NCBI RefSeq assembly: GCF_020150815.1
Contig: NZ_CP083723.1
Span: 2,542,001-2,606,000, forward strand
Direction of reading: 5' to 3'
Origin: Haloprofundus salilacus
Lineage (GTDB): Archaea; Halobacteriota; Halobacteria; Halobacteriales; Haloferacaceae
DNA: 64,000 nt
Part shown: positions 1 to 7,449 of the stretch, in pieces
How the letters are laid out: each line of letters begins with the position of its first letter
Numbering within the stretch: position 1 is the first letter of the stretch
Notes under the pieces: model-generated
What the model saw: only the letters and a program-made list of their open reading frames with translations
What the model was told of the DNA's origin: nothing
Database searches by the model: none
Program-made: the position numbers and the translations under genes

Positions 1-728
1 CGAGCGCCGACGCGCTCTCGAAGACGCTCGACCCCGTCGGCGTGCTCGTCGACGAGTGCAAGATTCGCCTCGACGAGGACGGTCTCCGAATCTCGGCGAT
101 GGACCCCGCGACCGTCGGTGTGGTCGAACTCTCGCTCGAAGCGGGTGCATTCGAATCCTACGAGGCCGACGGCGGCGTCGTCGGCGTCGACGTAGACCGA
201 CTCGACGACGTGGTCGAGATGGCCGACACGGGCCAACTCGTCCACCTCGAACTCGACGCGGAGACGCGTCAACTCCGGATTCGAATCGGCGGACTGGAGT
301 ACACCCTCGCGCTCGTCGACCCCGACGCCATCCGGCAGGAACCGGACCTCGACTCGATAGAGTTGCCCGCCAGCGCCGTCGTCGAGGGTCGGCAGTTCGG
401 GCGGGCGATAGATGCCGCGGAGATGGTTTCGAACCACGTCGCCGTCGGCGTCGACGAAGTCGAGGAACAGCTGTACGTGAACGCGGAGGGTGATGTGGAC
501 AGCGTCCACTACGAACTGCCCGCGGACGACCTCGTCGACTTCCAGCCTGCATCTGCCCACTCGCTGTTCTCGCTCGACTACCTCACCGAGATGAACCGCG
601 TCGTTCCCGATGACGCGGCGGTGACGCTCGAACTCGGCGAGGAGTTCCCGATGCGACTCGGGTACGAGTTCGCCGACGGGGAGGGAAAAGCGCTGTACTT
701 CTTGGCTCCACGGATACAGAGTCGGTGA
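1..728 (+). CDS. pcn: DNA polymerase sliding clamp PCNA (5' end cut by window edge)
   Basis: This is the homotrimeric ring that tethers replicative polymerases, FEN1 and ligase to DNA. The reading frame is open from base 3, where the residues preceding LVDECK match the usual haloarchaeal clamp N-terminus; only about six residues are missing. I see the first-domain block LVDECKIRL, the central SIELPASAVVEG interdomain region, SLFSLDYLTEMN, and the family C-terminus LAPRIQS, which ends as clamps normally do. The readable part is about 242 residues, close to the usual 245-249. The GTG at base 42 is an internal Val, not the start. A convergent peptidase gene follows 24 bp downstream. The sequence is somewhat divergent from typical Haloferax PCNA, so a paralogue is possible, but haloarchaea usually have one. 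Confidence 0.95.
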   Translation, partial: SADALSKTLDPVGVLVDECKIRLDEDGLRISAMDPATVGVVELSLEAGAFESYEADGGVVGVDVDRLDDVVEMADTGQLVHLELDAETRQLRIRIGGLEYTLALVDPDAIRQEPDLDSIELPASAVVEGRQFGRAIDAAEMVSNHVAVGVDEVEEQLYVNAEGDVDSVHYELPADDLVDFQPASAHSLFSLDYLTEMNRVVPDDAAVTLELGEEFPMRLGYEFADGEGKALYFLAPRIQSR

Positions 729-752
729 CCGTCTCTAACCCCGGTACGACCG

Positions 753-1862
753 CTACACCGACTCCGCCGCGTTCCGGTAGATGCGATAACACCGCTCCAG
801 CACGTCCAGTCCGACGCTCTCCGTCTTCGTGTGCGCCTCGCCGGGTTCGGACGCGCCGCAGACGACGCAGGTCGTCCCGGCCTGCGCCAACCACCCGGCG
901 TCCGTCGCGTGCGGTTTCGTCACCAACTCGGGGTCGCCGTCTTGGGCGTCTTTCGCCGCCTCCAACACGGAGTCGGCGAACGTCTCGTCGTCGCAATCCA
1001 TCGGCGGCAGGTCCTGGTCGACGGTCCACGTGATGCCCTCGATTTCCTCGACGCGCTCCAGTTCGGCGCGGACGCCCGGCACGGTCCGCTCGTCGACGAT
1101 AATCTCGCACTCGTCGGGGATGACGTTCCACGCCGTCCCGCCGTCGATGCCGGTGACCGCGACAGTTCCTCGTAGCTGTTCGCCGAACACCTCGACTTCG
1201 GGAAACTCCAGTTCCCGCACGATATCGATGGCGTCCGACGCCCGGTAGATGGCATTCTCGCCCGCCTCGGGCTCGCTGGCGTGCGCCGCCGACCCGCGGG
1301 CGACGAGGGTGCTCGCGCGGCGACCCTTATGTGCGACCACCACGTCAGTGACGCCCGGTTTCGAGTAGTTCGTTGAGCCCTCGGCGACGATGGCGTAGTC
1401 GGGCGCGAAGCCCTCGTCGATGGCCACTCGTGCACCCGTCCCGCCGATCTCCTCGCCGACGAAACTCGCGAAGACGAGTTCGCAACTCGGATCGGCGTCG
1501 CGGAACGCGAGCATCGACGCCGCCACCGCACCTTTCATGTCGGCCGACCCGCGGCCGTACAGTCGGCCGTCGCGTTCCTTGACGACGTACTCTTCGCCGT
1601 CGAGTTGCGACGGCGCGGGCGGGACCACGTCGTGGTGGCCGACGAGCGCCAGCGAGGGCGCGTCGTCGCGACCGTCTCCGTCGCCCGGTCCCTTGCGGGC
1701 GATTACGTTGCCCGCGCTGTCGCGGGTCACGTTTCCGTCGGTGTGTTCGTGGAGCCAGTCCTCGATGGCGTCGCCCGCGGCGGTTTCGTCCTCGTGGCTC
1801 GGTATCGAGACAAGTTCCCGCGTCAGCGTCGTTACGTCGTCCGTGCCGCCCGTATCGTCCAT
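753..1862 (-). CDS. M20-family metallopeptidase (ArgE/DapE/CPG2-like deacylase)
   Basis: The 369-residue product is a cytosolic di-zinc amidohydrolase of the ArgE/DapE/acetylornithine deacetylase group. Visible family marks are the first zinc-binding stretch LVGHHDVVPP, the bridging Asp block GRGSADMKGAV, the catalytic/metal acid block FVGEEIGGTGA, and a late GASEPGEAHTKTE stretch carrying the final His ligand. A dimerisation-domain insert lies between. I start it at ATG 1862, where the acidic start MDDTGGTDD begins; the frame stays open about 70 codons further upstream, but that stretch is Ser/Arg rich and unlike a protein. The substrate cannot be told: LysE/LysK, DapE and dipeptidase relatives share these motifs. 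It stands alone, convergent with pcn and divergent from the next acidic ORF. Confidence 0.88.
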   Translation of the reverse strand: MDDTGGTDDVTTLTRELVSIPSHEDETAAGDAIEDWLHEHTDGNVTRDSAGNVIARKGPGDGDGRDDAPSLALVGHHDVVPPAPSQLDGEEYVVKERDGRLYGRGSADMKGAVAASMLAFRDADPSCELVFASFVGEEIGGTGARVAIDEGFAPDYAIVAEGSTNYSKPGVTDVVVAHKGRRASTLVARGSAAHASEPEAGENAIYRASDAIDIVRELEFPEVEVFGEQLRGTVAVTGIDGGTAWNVIPDECEIIVDERTVPGVRAELERVEEIEGITWTVDQDLPPMDCDDETFADSVLEAAKDAQDGDPELVTKPHATDAGWLAQAGTTCVVCGASEPGEAHTKTESVGLDVLERCYRIYRNAAESV

Positions 1863-1945
1863 ATCGTGCGGTAGCGGGTGACGACGTAATAAGGGGTTGT
1901 GTGTAACGGCAAAGCGGCTATTCACGTCGAAACGGGAGTTCGGAT

Positions 1946-2226
1946 ATGGGAGACGACACCGAACCGAGAACGAACCCGACAACGAACCGGACGAACACGA
2001 GGGGGAGAACTGTGAAGGAGCGGAGACGACGGGCGAAATCGATGACCCGCCGAGCGAGGAGCGCAGCGACTCGCTCATCGAACAGACGATGATGGACTCC
2101 GACGCGGAGACGCACGACGCCGCGGCGGTCGAACCCGGCGAGTCCGTCGGCGAGGACGACGAAAACGAGGGGAACGAAGTCGGCGAAGGCGAGGGGAACG
2201 AGTCGGAGCGTCGAACGAGTGAGTAG
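1946..2226 (+). pseudogene. Small acidic protein, apparently frameshifted near 1964
   Basis: An ATG at 1946 begins MGDDTEP in one frame, but that frame turns Arg/Thr rich and stops near 2091. The overlapping frame ending at 2226 is strongly halophile-like (about 85 residues dominated by Glu, Asp, Gly and Asn, including DDPPSEERSDSLIEQ) but has no ATG start, only a TTG at 1897 with a basic, unlikely N-terminus. Adding one C beside bases 1964-1965 would join the two into one acidic protein of roughly 94 residues. So I read it as a single gene with a one-base deletion or a sequencing error. I do not recognise the family. A conserved-looking segment SDAETHDAAAVEPGES suggests a real protein rather than low-complexity noise. 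Confidence 0.4.
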
Positions 2227-2320
2227 GACCGACGACTGACGGGAGTGCCGTCGTCGAGACGCCCACGTTGTAAGAACCAGCATCGCCACTAACTGACTCC
2301 TCGTCGTTCGTTTCCACGGC

Positions 2321-2566
2321 ATGAGCGACGACGACCATACCGACGAGAACCGAGACAACGAGGAGGAGACGCAGGGAGACTACGGCGGGGAGGAGGACAC
2401 CCAGTACGGCGAAGACGACCAGAACCAGTACGCCGGCGACGACGACGATGGCGACGAAAGTTCGGACGAGTCGGAGGCGCAGGGAGACAACGAAGACGAC
2501 GAGGCGTCCGACGAGGAGTGGGTGGAGTCCGAACACGAGAACCCGGACGACGCAGAGGAAGGCTGA
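2321..2566 (+). CDS. Small highly acidic hypothetical protein (81 aa)
   Basis: About 60 percent of the residues are Asp, Glu, Asn or Gln, with repeats of the type DDxGDxxS and EETQGDYGGEEDTQYGED. There is no hydrophobic segment, no Cys and no signal peptide, so it is probably a soluble, intrinsically disordered cytosolic protein. It starts at ATG 2321, and its TGA stop (2564-2566) lies one base before the GTG that probably starts the next gene, so the two may be co-transcribed. I do not recognise a family. The base composition matches the neighbouring acidic gene at 1946-2226 and suggests the two belong to the same kind of halophilic filler protein. Function unknown. Confidence 0.6.
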   Translation: MSDDDHTDENRDNEEETQGDYGGEEDTQYGEDDQNQYAGDDDDGDESSDESEAQGDNEDDEASDEEWVESEHENPDDAEEG

Positions 2567-2567
2567 C

Positions 2568-3137
2568 GTGGCCGAGTCGCAGGACACCGGTCGCTTCGAG
2601 CGACACGAGGAGACGGGACGCCCCGCCCGAACGGCGGCGAACGTCGAGGAGACTACCGACCGACCGCTGCTCCGCGCCGGGGCGGTACTCGGCTTCGGTC
2701 TCGGGGGTCTCGTCGACGTGCTGATCTTTCATCTCGTGCTGCGGACGCACCACCTCATCTCGGGATGGGTACCGCCGACGACGCCGCAGGCGCTGCAGTT
2801 GAACCTCCTCGCGGATGGGGCGTTCTCGCTTCTGATGCTGGCTATCATGGCCGTCGGCTTCGGGATGCTCTGGAAGACGGCCGAGCGGCCGGAGGTGCCG
2901 TGGTCCGCCGGGCTGTACGCGGGGGCCGTCGTCGTCGGGATGGCGATATTCAACCTCTACGACGGCATCGTCGACCACTATATTCTGGAGATGCACCACG
3001 TGACACAGGGACTTCAGCCGGACGTGTTCGATCTCCTGTGGCTCGTCGGAAGCGTCGTCTTGCTGGTCGCGGGCCTGCTCGTTGTTCGCGCGGAGCGCAA
3101 GGAGGATGGGACGCCGCCGGGCGACGGGCAATTGTGA
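2568..3137 (+). CDS. DUF2243-type membrane protein
   Basis: The 189-residue product has a charged N-terminal 35 residues followed by four predicted membrane helices: LRAGAVLGFGLGGLVDVLIF, LLADGAFSLLMLAIMAVGF, SAGLYAGAVVVGMAIFNLY and VFDLLWLVGSVVLLVAGLLV. Conserved polar stretches between helices (HLVLRTHH, YDGIVDHYILEMHHV) contain several His residues and match what I know of DUF2243 proteins, whose function is undefined. I choose GTG 2568, just after the upstream stop, because an earlier in-frame ATG at 2448 would lie inside the acidic gene and add an Arg/Thr-rich, non-halophilic stretch. The His-rich loops could bind metal or haem; that is inference. Confidence 0.75.
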   Translation: MAESQDTGRFERHEETGRPARTAANVEETTDRPLLRAGAVLGFGLGGLVDVLIFHLVLRTHHLISGWVPPTTPQALQLNLLADGAFSLLMLAIMAVGFGMLWKTAERPEVPWSAGLYAGAVVVGMAIFNLYDGIVDHYILEMHHVTQGLQPDVFDLLWLVGSVVLLVAGLLVVRAERKEDGTPPGDGQL

Positions 3138-3145
3138 GCGTCGGA

Positions 3146-3352
3146 TTACTCTGCGTTCGTCTGTCGTCGGTTGCCACCGCCCGAATTCACGACAGCTATC
3201 GTGTCGATGAGAATCGCGAAGACGGCGATTGTTGCGCCGAGAATCACAATCAGTTCTCCGCGATACGCCCCTAAGTCGAGCAGTTGACGAGAGATACCGA
3301 ATGCGATGACGACGATACCAAATCTGTAGCCGTTTGCTTCGAGGGGACCCAT
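3146..3352 (-). CDS. Small two-helix membrane protein (68 aa)
   Basis: The product has two hydrophobic segments (FGIVVIAFGISRQLLDL and LIVILGATIAVFAILIDTIAVV) separated by the short charged loop GAYRGE, then a polar tail ending RRQTNAE. This is consistent with a hairpin integral membrane protein with both ends on the same side. It is convergent with the DUF2243-type gene (8 bp gap) and lies downstream of the catalase gene on the same strand, about 70 bp away. No family is recognised. Its base composition is slightly more AT-rich than its neighbours, which may indicate recent acquisition or relaxed selection. Confidence 0.55.
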   Translation of the reverse strand: MGPLEANGYRFGIVVIAFGISRQLLDLGAYRGELIVILGATIAVFAILIDTIAVVNSGGGNRRQTNAE

Positions 3353-3423
3353 CGGCTACGTCTGCAAATCGACACGATATCAAACTGCTGAAAAATGAGT
3401 CCGTCGCAGGCGAACGCTCGTCG

Positions 3424-4245
3424 CTATTCGCCGCTCGGCTTGTTGTACATCTCGTCGATGACTTCCTCGAGGTCGGGCATCCCGCCGCCGGGTTGCTCCG
3501 AGCGGAAGGAGAACTCGCCCTTCCCGTCGGGCGACTGCCCCTGCGTCCACCGCTGGTCGGGGTCCTCACGCTGCTCACGGAACGTGGACATGAAGTCGTA
3601 GTTCACGTCCTGGTTCTCCTTCTCCTGCGGGAAGCTCGCCGGCACCGGAATGTGGTCTTCCATCGTCTCGAGCGCCGCGTGCCACTGGTTCTGGTGCATC
3701 GTGTCGCGGGCGATGAGGTACGCGAGCATGTCCTTCATCCCCGGGTCGTCGGTCATCTCGTACAGCCGCGTCGCGAGCAGGCGGCCCGTCGACTCCGCCA
3801 TCACGTTGGCGTACATGTCGGCGGCAAGGTTGCCGGAGGCGACGACGTAGCCGCCATTGAACGGAACGCCGTTACTGTCGACCGGCATCGCGTGCAGGCC
3901 CGCCGAGAGCGCCTGCCGGGGCTGACCGCCGCTCATCATCGCGTCGATGACGGCGTCGTTCTCGCGCGCCTCCTCGCGCATGTGCTCGGGCGCGCCTTCG
4001 AGGTTCTTCGCCACCGCCGTCGCGAGCATCTCGATGTGCCCCAACTCTTCGGCGGCCGTCTCCATCAGCAGCGTTCGGTACTCCTGTTTGTCGGCGGGGA
4101 CGGCGAACGCCTGAAACATGTACTGCAGCGCGACGCGCATCTCTCCCTCCGCGCCGCCGATTGCCTGCTGGAGCATCTTCGCGAAGTACGGGTCCGGCTC
4201 TTCGACTTCGACTTCGTACTGGAGTTCGGGCTCGTGGTAGAACAC
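3424..4245 (-). CDS. Manganese (non-haem) catalase
   Basis: This is a di-manganese ferritin-like enzyme that dismutates hydrogen peroxide to water and oxygen in the cytosol. It begins at the family N-terminus FYHEPELQYEVEVEEPDP, and the ligand-bearing helices are visible: AIGGAEGEMRVALQYMFQAF, ETAAEELGHIEMLATAV with the Glu...His pair, a later MAESTGRL Glu, and ARDTMHQNQWHAALE. These supply the expected five carboxylate/His ligands. I favour the GTG at 4245, giving 273 residues, because homologues begin at this point; an ATG at 4290 would add 15 residues (MHKLPF...). It is divergent from the PIN/ATPase gene across a repeat-rich 246 bp gap and is probably induced under peroxide stress. Confidence 0.93.
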   Translation of the reverse strand: MFYHEPELQYEVEVEEPDPYFAKMLQQAIGGAEGEMRVALQYMFQAFAVPADKQEYRTLLMETAAEELGHIEMLATAVAKNLEGAPEHMREEARENDAVIDAMMSGGQPRQALSAGLHAMPVDSNGVPFNGGYVVASGNLAADMYANVMAESTGRLLATRLYEMTDDPGMKDMLAYLIARDTMHQNQWHAALETMEDHIPVPASFPQEKENQDVNYDFMSTFREQREDPDQRWTQGQSPDGKGEFSFRSEQPGGGMPDLEEVIDEMYNKPSGE

Positions 4246-4331
4246 ACGGTGTGGGCCACGAGCAGTGACAACAAACGGTAGCTTGTGCATTCAACACGGT
4301 TTGGACCTGAAATTCGCCGGACGCGAGCGGT

Positions 4332-4363
4332 CTCCGTACGGAGGCGAAGACGTGCTGCACGTC
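4332..4363. repeat. Two adjacent perfect palindromes upstream of the catalase gene
   Basis: Bases 4332-4343 (CTCCGTACGGAG) are a perfect 12 bp palindrome. Six bases later, 4349-4363 form a perfect inverted repeat with 7 bp arms (GACGTGC / GCACGTC) around a single T. Both lie in the divergent region between the Mn-catalase and the PIN/ATPase genes. They could be regulator operators or a hairpin pair; the sequence does not decide which. Confidence 0.6.
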
Positions 4364-4381
4364 GGAAAAACGACGAGGGCG

Positions 4382-4435
4382 ACGAACGCTGCGGGCGACG
4401 ACTGGACGAAAAACAACGAACGCTGCAGGCGACGA
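4382..4435 (+). repeat. 20 bp direct repeat, 34 bp period
   Basis: Bases 4382-4401 and 4416-4435 are the same 20-mer, ACGAACGCTGCnGGCGACGA, except for one base (19 of 20 identical). They lie 56 bp or more before the PIN/ATPase start. A 34 bp period is about three helical turns, so two regulator molecules could sit on the same face of the DNA. Confidence 0.6.
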
Positions 4436-4491
4436 TGCGGCGACGCCTGCCGCTTAAACACTCTTATGACGCTCCCGGACGGAGTGTGGAT

Positions 4492-6375
4492 ATGAACATC
4501 GTCCCGGACACGAGCGCGGTCATCGACGGCCGCGTGTCCGAACGAGTAGAGAGCGGGGCGTACGACGGCGTGACCGTCCTTGTCCCCGAGGCGGTGGTCG
4601 GCGAACTGGAGTCGCAGGCCAACGCCGGCTACGACAGCGGCTGGGAGGGTCTCGAAGAGTTGCAGAAACTCGCGACGTACGTCGACGAGGGCGTCATCGA
4701 GGTCGAGTTCGTCGGTCGTCGCCCCTCGGGGGACGAACAGAACGCCGCCCACGAGGGCGACGTCGACGCGCTCATCCGCGACCTCGCCGACGACTACGAC
4801 GCGACGCTTCTAACGAGCGACGTAGTGCAAGCCGAGGTCGGACGCGCGAAAGGAATCGAAGTCGAGTACGTCGAACCGCGCATCCGCGGCGGCGAGAGCC
4901 TCGCCATCGAGGAGTTTTTCGACGACGAGACGATGAGCGTCCACCTGAAGGCGGGGACGAAGCCGAAGGCCAAGCGCGGCGCGCTCAGCGATATGCACTA
5001 CGAGATCATCTCCGACGAGGTCTCCGACGAGGTGCAGATGAAAGAGTGGGCCGACGACATCGAACAGAGCGCCCGCTCCAGCAACCAGGGCTTCATCGAA
5101 CTGTCCGAACCGGGGATGAAGATCGTCCAGTTCCGCAACTACCGCATCGCCGTCGCCCGCCCGCCCTTCTCCGACGGCATCGAGATCACGGCGGTGCGAC
5201 CCATCGCGAAGACAAGCCTCGAAGATTACGAGTTCGTCAACGAACTGAAAGAGCGCCTGCTCGAACGCCAGCGCGGCGTCCTCATCTCCGGAGCGCCGGG
5301 TGCCGGGAAGTCGACGTTCGCGCAGGCCGTCGCGGAGTTCCTCAACAACAACGATTACGCGGTCAAGACGATGGAGAAACCGCGCGACCTGCAGGTCGGT
5401 CCCGAGATTACGCAGTACACCGCCCTCGGCGGGCAGATGGAGAAGACCGCCGACTCGCTCCTGCTCGTCCGCCCTGACTACACCATCTACGACGAGGTTC
5501 GGAAGACGAACGACTTCTCGGTGTTCGCGGACATGCGACTGGCGGGCGTCGGCATGGTCGGCGTCGTCCACGCGACGCGCGCTATCGACGCGCTCCAGCG
5601 CCTCATCGGCCGGGTCGAACTCGGCATGATTCCGCAGGTCGTCGACACCGTCGTCTACATCGAAGCCGGGCAGGTCCACACGGTGTACGACGTGACGACG
5701 CAGGTGAAAGTGCCCGAGGGGCTCACCGCCGAGGACCTCGCGCGCCCCGTCATTCAGGTGCGAAACTTCGAGACCGGTCGCCCCGAGTTCGAGATATACA
5801 CGTTCAACCGCCAGGTCGTCACCGTCCCGCTGGGCGAGGACGGCGGCAGCAACGAGTCGAGCGTCGGCCGAATCGCCAAACAGGAGATAGAGCGCGAGAT
5901 ACGCTCCATCGCCCGTGGTCACGTCGACGTCGAACTCAAAGGCCAGAACCGCGCGGCGGTGTACGTCGAGGAGGACGACATCTCCTACGTCATCGGGAAA
6001 GGCGGCGGCCGTATCACCGACATCGAGGAGCGACTCGGCATCGACATCGACGTGCGAACCCACGACGAGAACCCGAAGATGGGGTCGGCGGGAGGATCGG
6101 CAGGGTCGTCGGGAAACGGTAGCGGCGGCGCAGGCGGCCGGATCGGCGAACCCGAGGGCGAGGTGGTGACGCCCGAAATCACCTCGCGACACATCGTCGT
6201 CCGGATGGACGGCCACGTCGGCGAGACGGTCGAGGTCCGCGCTGGTGGCGAGTACCTGTTCACCGCGACGGTCGGCCGCGGCGGCGACATCCAAGTGTCG
6301 CGCGGCAGCGCCATCGCCGACGAACTGGAGAACGCCATCGACCGCAAAGAGCAGATCACTGTAGTCCCCGCATAA
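4492..6375 (+). CDS. PIN domain - PilT/VirB11-like ATPase - KH domain protein (COG1855 type)
   Basis: The 627-residue archaeal protein combines an N-terminal PIN nuclease fold (residues about 1-130; acidic PDTSAVIDGR and TLLTSDVVQAE), a secretion-type ATPase (Walker A GAPGAGKST near residue 267; YDEVRK and HATRAIDALQRL later) and a KH-like RNA-binding segment (YVIGKGGGRITDIEERLG near residue 505). A Gly/Ser-rich linker then leads to a C-terminal beta-rich domain. The order is that of the archaeal PINc/VapC-family ATPases, whose role is not established; RNA cleavage or processing is the usual guess. The ATG at 4492 gives the canonical MNIVPDTSAVIDGR start. The frame is open upstream but encodes Arg-rich, unlikely sequence. 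A TTAAA-like element lies 35-40 bp ahead. Confidence 0.93.
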   Translation: MNIVPDTSAVIDGRVSERVESGAYDGVTVLVPEAVVGELESQANAGYDSGWEGLEELQKLATYVDEGVIEVEFVGRRPSGDEQNAAHEGDVDALIRDLADDYDATLLTSDVVQAEVGRAKGIEVEYVEPRIRGGESLAIEEFFDDETMSVHLKAGTKPKAKRGALSDMHYEIISDEVSDEVQMKEWADDIEQSARSSNQGFIELSEPGMKIVQFRNYRIAVARPPFSDGIEITAVRPIAKTSLEDYEFVNELKERLLERQRGVLISGAPGAGKSTFAQAVAEFLNNNDYAVKTMEKPRDLQVGPEITQYTALGGQMEKTADSLLLVRPDYTIYDEVRKTNDFSVFADMRLAGVGMVGVVHATRAIDALQRLIGRVELGMIPQVVDTVVYIEAGQVHTVYDVTTQVKVPEGLTAEDLARPVIQVRNFETGRPEFEIYTFNRQVVTVPLGEDGGSNESSVGRIAKQEIEREIRSIARGHVDVELKGQNRAAVYVEEDDISYVIGKGGGRITDIEERLGIDIDVRTHDENPKMGSAGGSAGSSGNGSGGAGGRIGEPEGEVVTPEITSRHIVVRMDGHVGETVEVRAGGEYLFTATVGRGGDIQVSRGSAIADELENAIDRKEQITVVPA

Positions 6376-6519
6376 CGGAGACTACGACGCCTCACTCGTA
6401 CCACTCGCGAGCCACCGTCGTACCGGCGTAGCAAACACCGCAACTCCGCACTCGCTGTCGCTGGGGAGACAGAGAAAAATGGACGAGAGAAGAAATCGAC
6501 GTTCAGCCCGGTCCGTCGA

Positions 6520-6801
6520 TTACTGTTCTGCGGTGCAGGCTTCCGACCCGCCGTCGACAGCCGCCTTCGGTTTCTCGGTGAGTTGGTAGAGATTCTGGCG
6601 CGCGTCGGCGAAGTAGACGTCCTCGTCGACGACGCCGATGCCTTCGAGTCGTTCGAGCGCGTAGCGAACGGTCCGCGCGGAGAGCATCGACTCCTGGACG
6701 ATGCCTTTCTGCGTTAGAGGGCCGTTGTATTCGAGCACTTTGAAAACGAGTTTCGCACTTGGGGGGAGGTCGTCGAGACTCTCCTGTTCTGTTCCAGCCA
6801 T
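6520..6801 (-). CDS. Winged-helix MarR/TrmB-like DNA-binding protein (93 aa)
   Basis: A single winged helix-turn-helix domain fills the protein: helix one LPPSAKLVFKVLEYNG, the HTH LTQKGIVQESMLSARTVRYALERLEGIG, and a beta-wing DEDVYFADARQNLYQL. The C-terminal tail holds one Cys (GSEACTAEQ). It looks like the small haloarchaeal MarR-family or archaeal transcription-regulator class. ATG 6801 is chosen because the halophilic sequence starts there; the frame further upstream is Arg/Pro rich. A CCTTTAT TATA-like element (minus strand, around 6830) sits about 29 bp before this start, supporting a leaderless transcript. The effector is unknown. Confidence 0.82.
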   Translation of the reverse strand: MAGTEQESLDDLPPSAKLVFKVLEYNGPLTQKGIVQESMLSARTVRYALERLEGIGVVDEDVYFADARQNLYQLTEKPKAAVDGGSEACTAEQ

Positions 6802-7134
6802 CGTTACGAATCGAAACGGTGCACGAGCATAAAGGTTCATGGAATGGTACGCGTCAACTCGGTGCAACGAGGGGCGCCAGATCGCGTCGGTAAGGTCGAC
6901 GTTTACGAACTGTAGTCGCGGCTGAAACTGATGTTTCGACGGTGAAACCGGGGTTCGGAAGCCGTCGGTCGTCGCGTTCACCGTCGGTCGCGTCAGTGCG
7001 GACGGTCGCCGACTGACGGCCGAGGCGGTGCGGCGTATCCGACGCGAACGGGCGGACTCATCACGAGGGGGAACGGATTCCGCGCCGCCAGCCAGAGCGA
7101 ACGGCTTTTGACGCCTCATATCACACGTTCGGGT
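6802..7134. other. 333 bp divergent intergenic region
   Basis: No convincing gene. It carries the TATA-like element of the HTH gene near 6830 (minus strand), a direct repeat of CCGTCGGTCG at 6962-6971 and 6981-6990, and an inverted repeat CGTCAGT (6991-6997) / ACTGACG (7012-7018). It also holds a weak TTTTGAC element near 7104-7110, at the right distance for the EMC6-like gene. The open frame crossing it on the minus strand is Arg/Ser rich and looks non-coding. Confidence 0.6.
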
Positions 7135-7449
7135 ATGGCGACCGAAACAGCGACCGGCCTCTCCGGCCACATGCGGGGGGTGACTGTCACGACGCTCTCG
7201 TGTCTCGCGGGCATCGGGGCGGCGTTCGTCTCCGCGATGGTCGTCGGGACGACCGTCGACGACGCCGCGAGCACGCTCTCGCTTGCCGTGTTCGGGGCGT
7301 TCGTTCTCGTGCAGTTCCCCCTGTTGCGCCTCGTCGGCGTCGACATGGACGGGTTCGGTGCGAAAGATTACCTCTACGTCGCGTTCATGACGTTCGCGCT
7401 CTGGTTCATCAGCTACACCGTGTTTCTGAGTACGGGTGTGACGTTCTAA
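7135..7449 (+). CDS. EMC6-like small membrane protein
   Basis: The 104-residue product has three predicted helices: VTTLSCLAGIGAAFVSAMVVG, TLSLAVFGAFVLVQFPLL and YLYVAFMTFALWFISYTVFL. The motif RLVGVDMDGFGAKDYLYVAFMTF fits the family I know from haloarchaeal annotation as EMC6-like membrane protein, named for a distant resemblance to a subunit of the ER membrane insertase; a role in membrane-protein insertion is plausible but not shown. ATG 7135 is used, with GGGT just before it. Its TAA overlaps the ATG of the ABCE1 gene (TAATG, 7447-7451), so the two are translationally coupled, which suggests a link to ribosome recycling or co-translational insertion. Confidence 0.78.
   Translation: MATETATGLSGHMRGVTVTTLSCLAGIGAAFVSAMVVGTTVDDAASTLSLAVFGAFVLVQFPLLRLVGVDMDGFGAKDYLYVAFMTFALWFISYTVFLSTGVTF

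Noticed and set aside
1918-3578. Overlapping minus-strand frames across the acidic genes at 1946-2566 and the DUF2243-type gene
   Set aside because: They are reverse shadows of the acidic repeats (Ser/Arg/Val rich, no motif), and no promoter element lies ahead.
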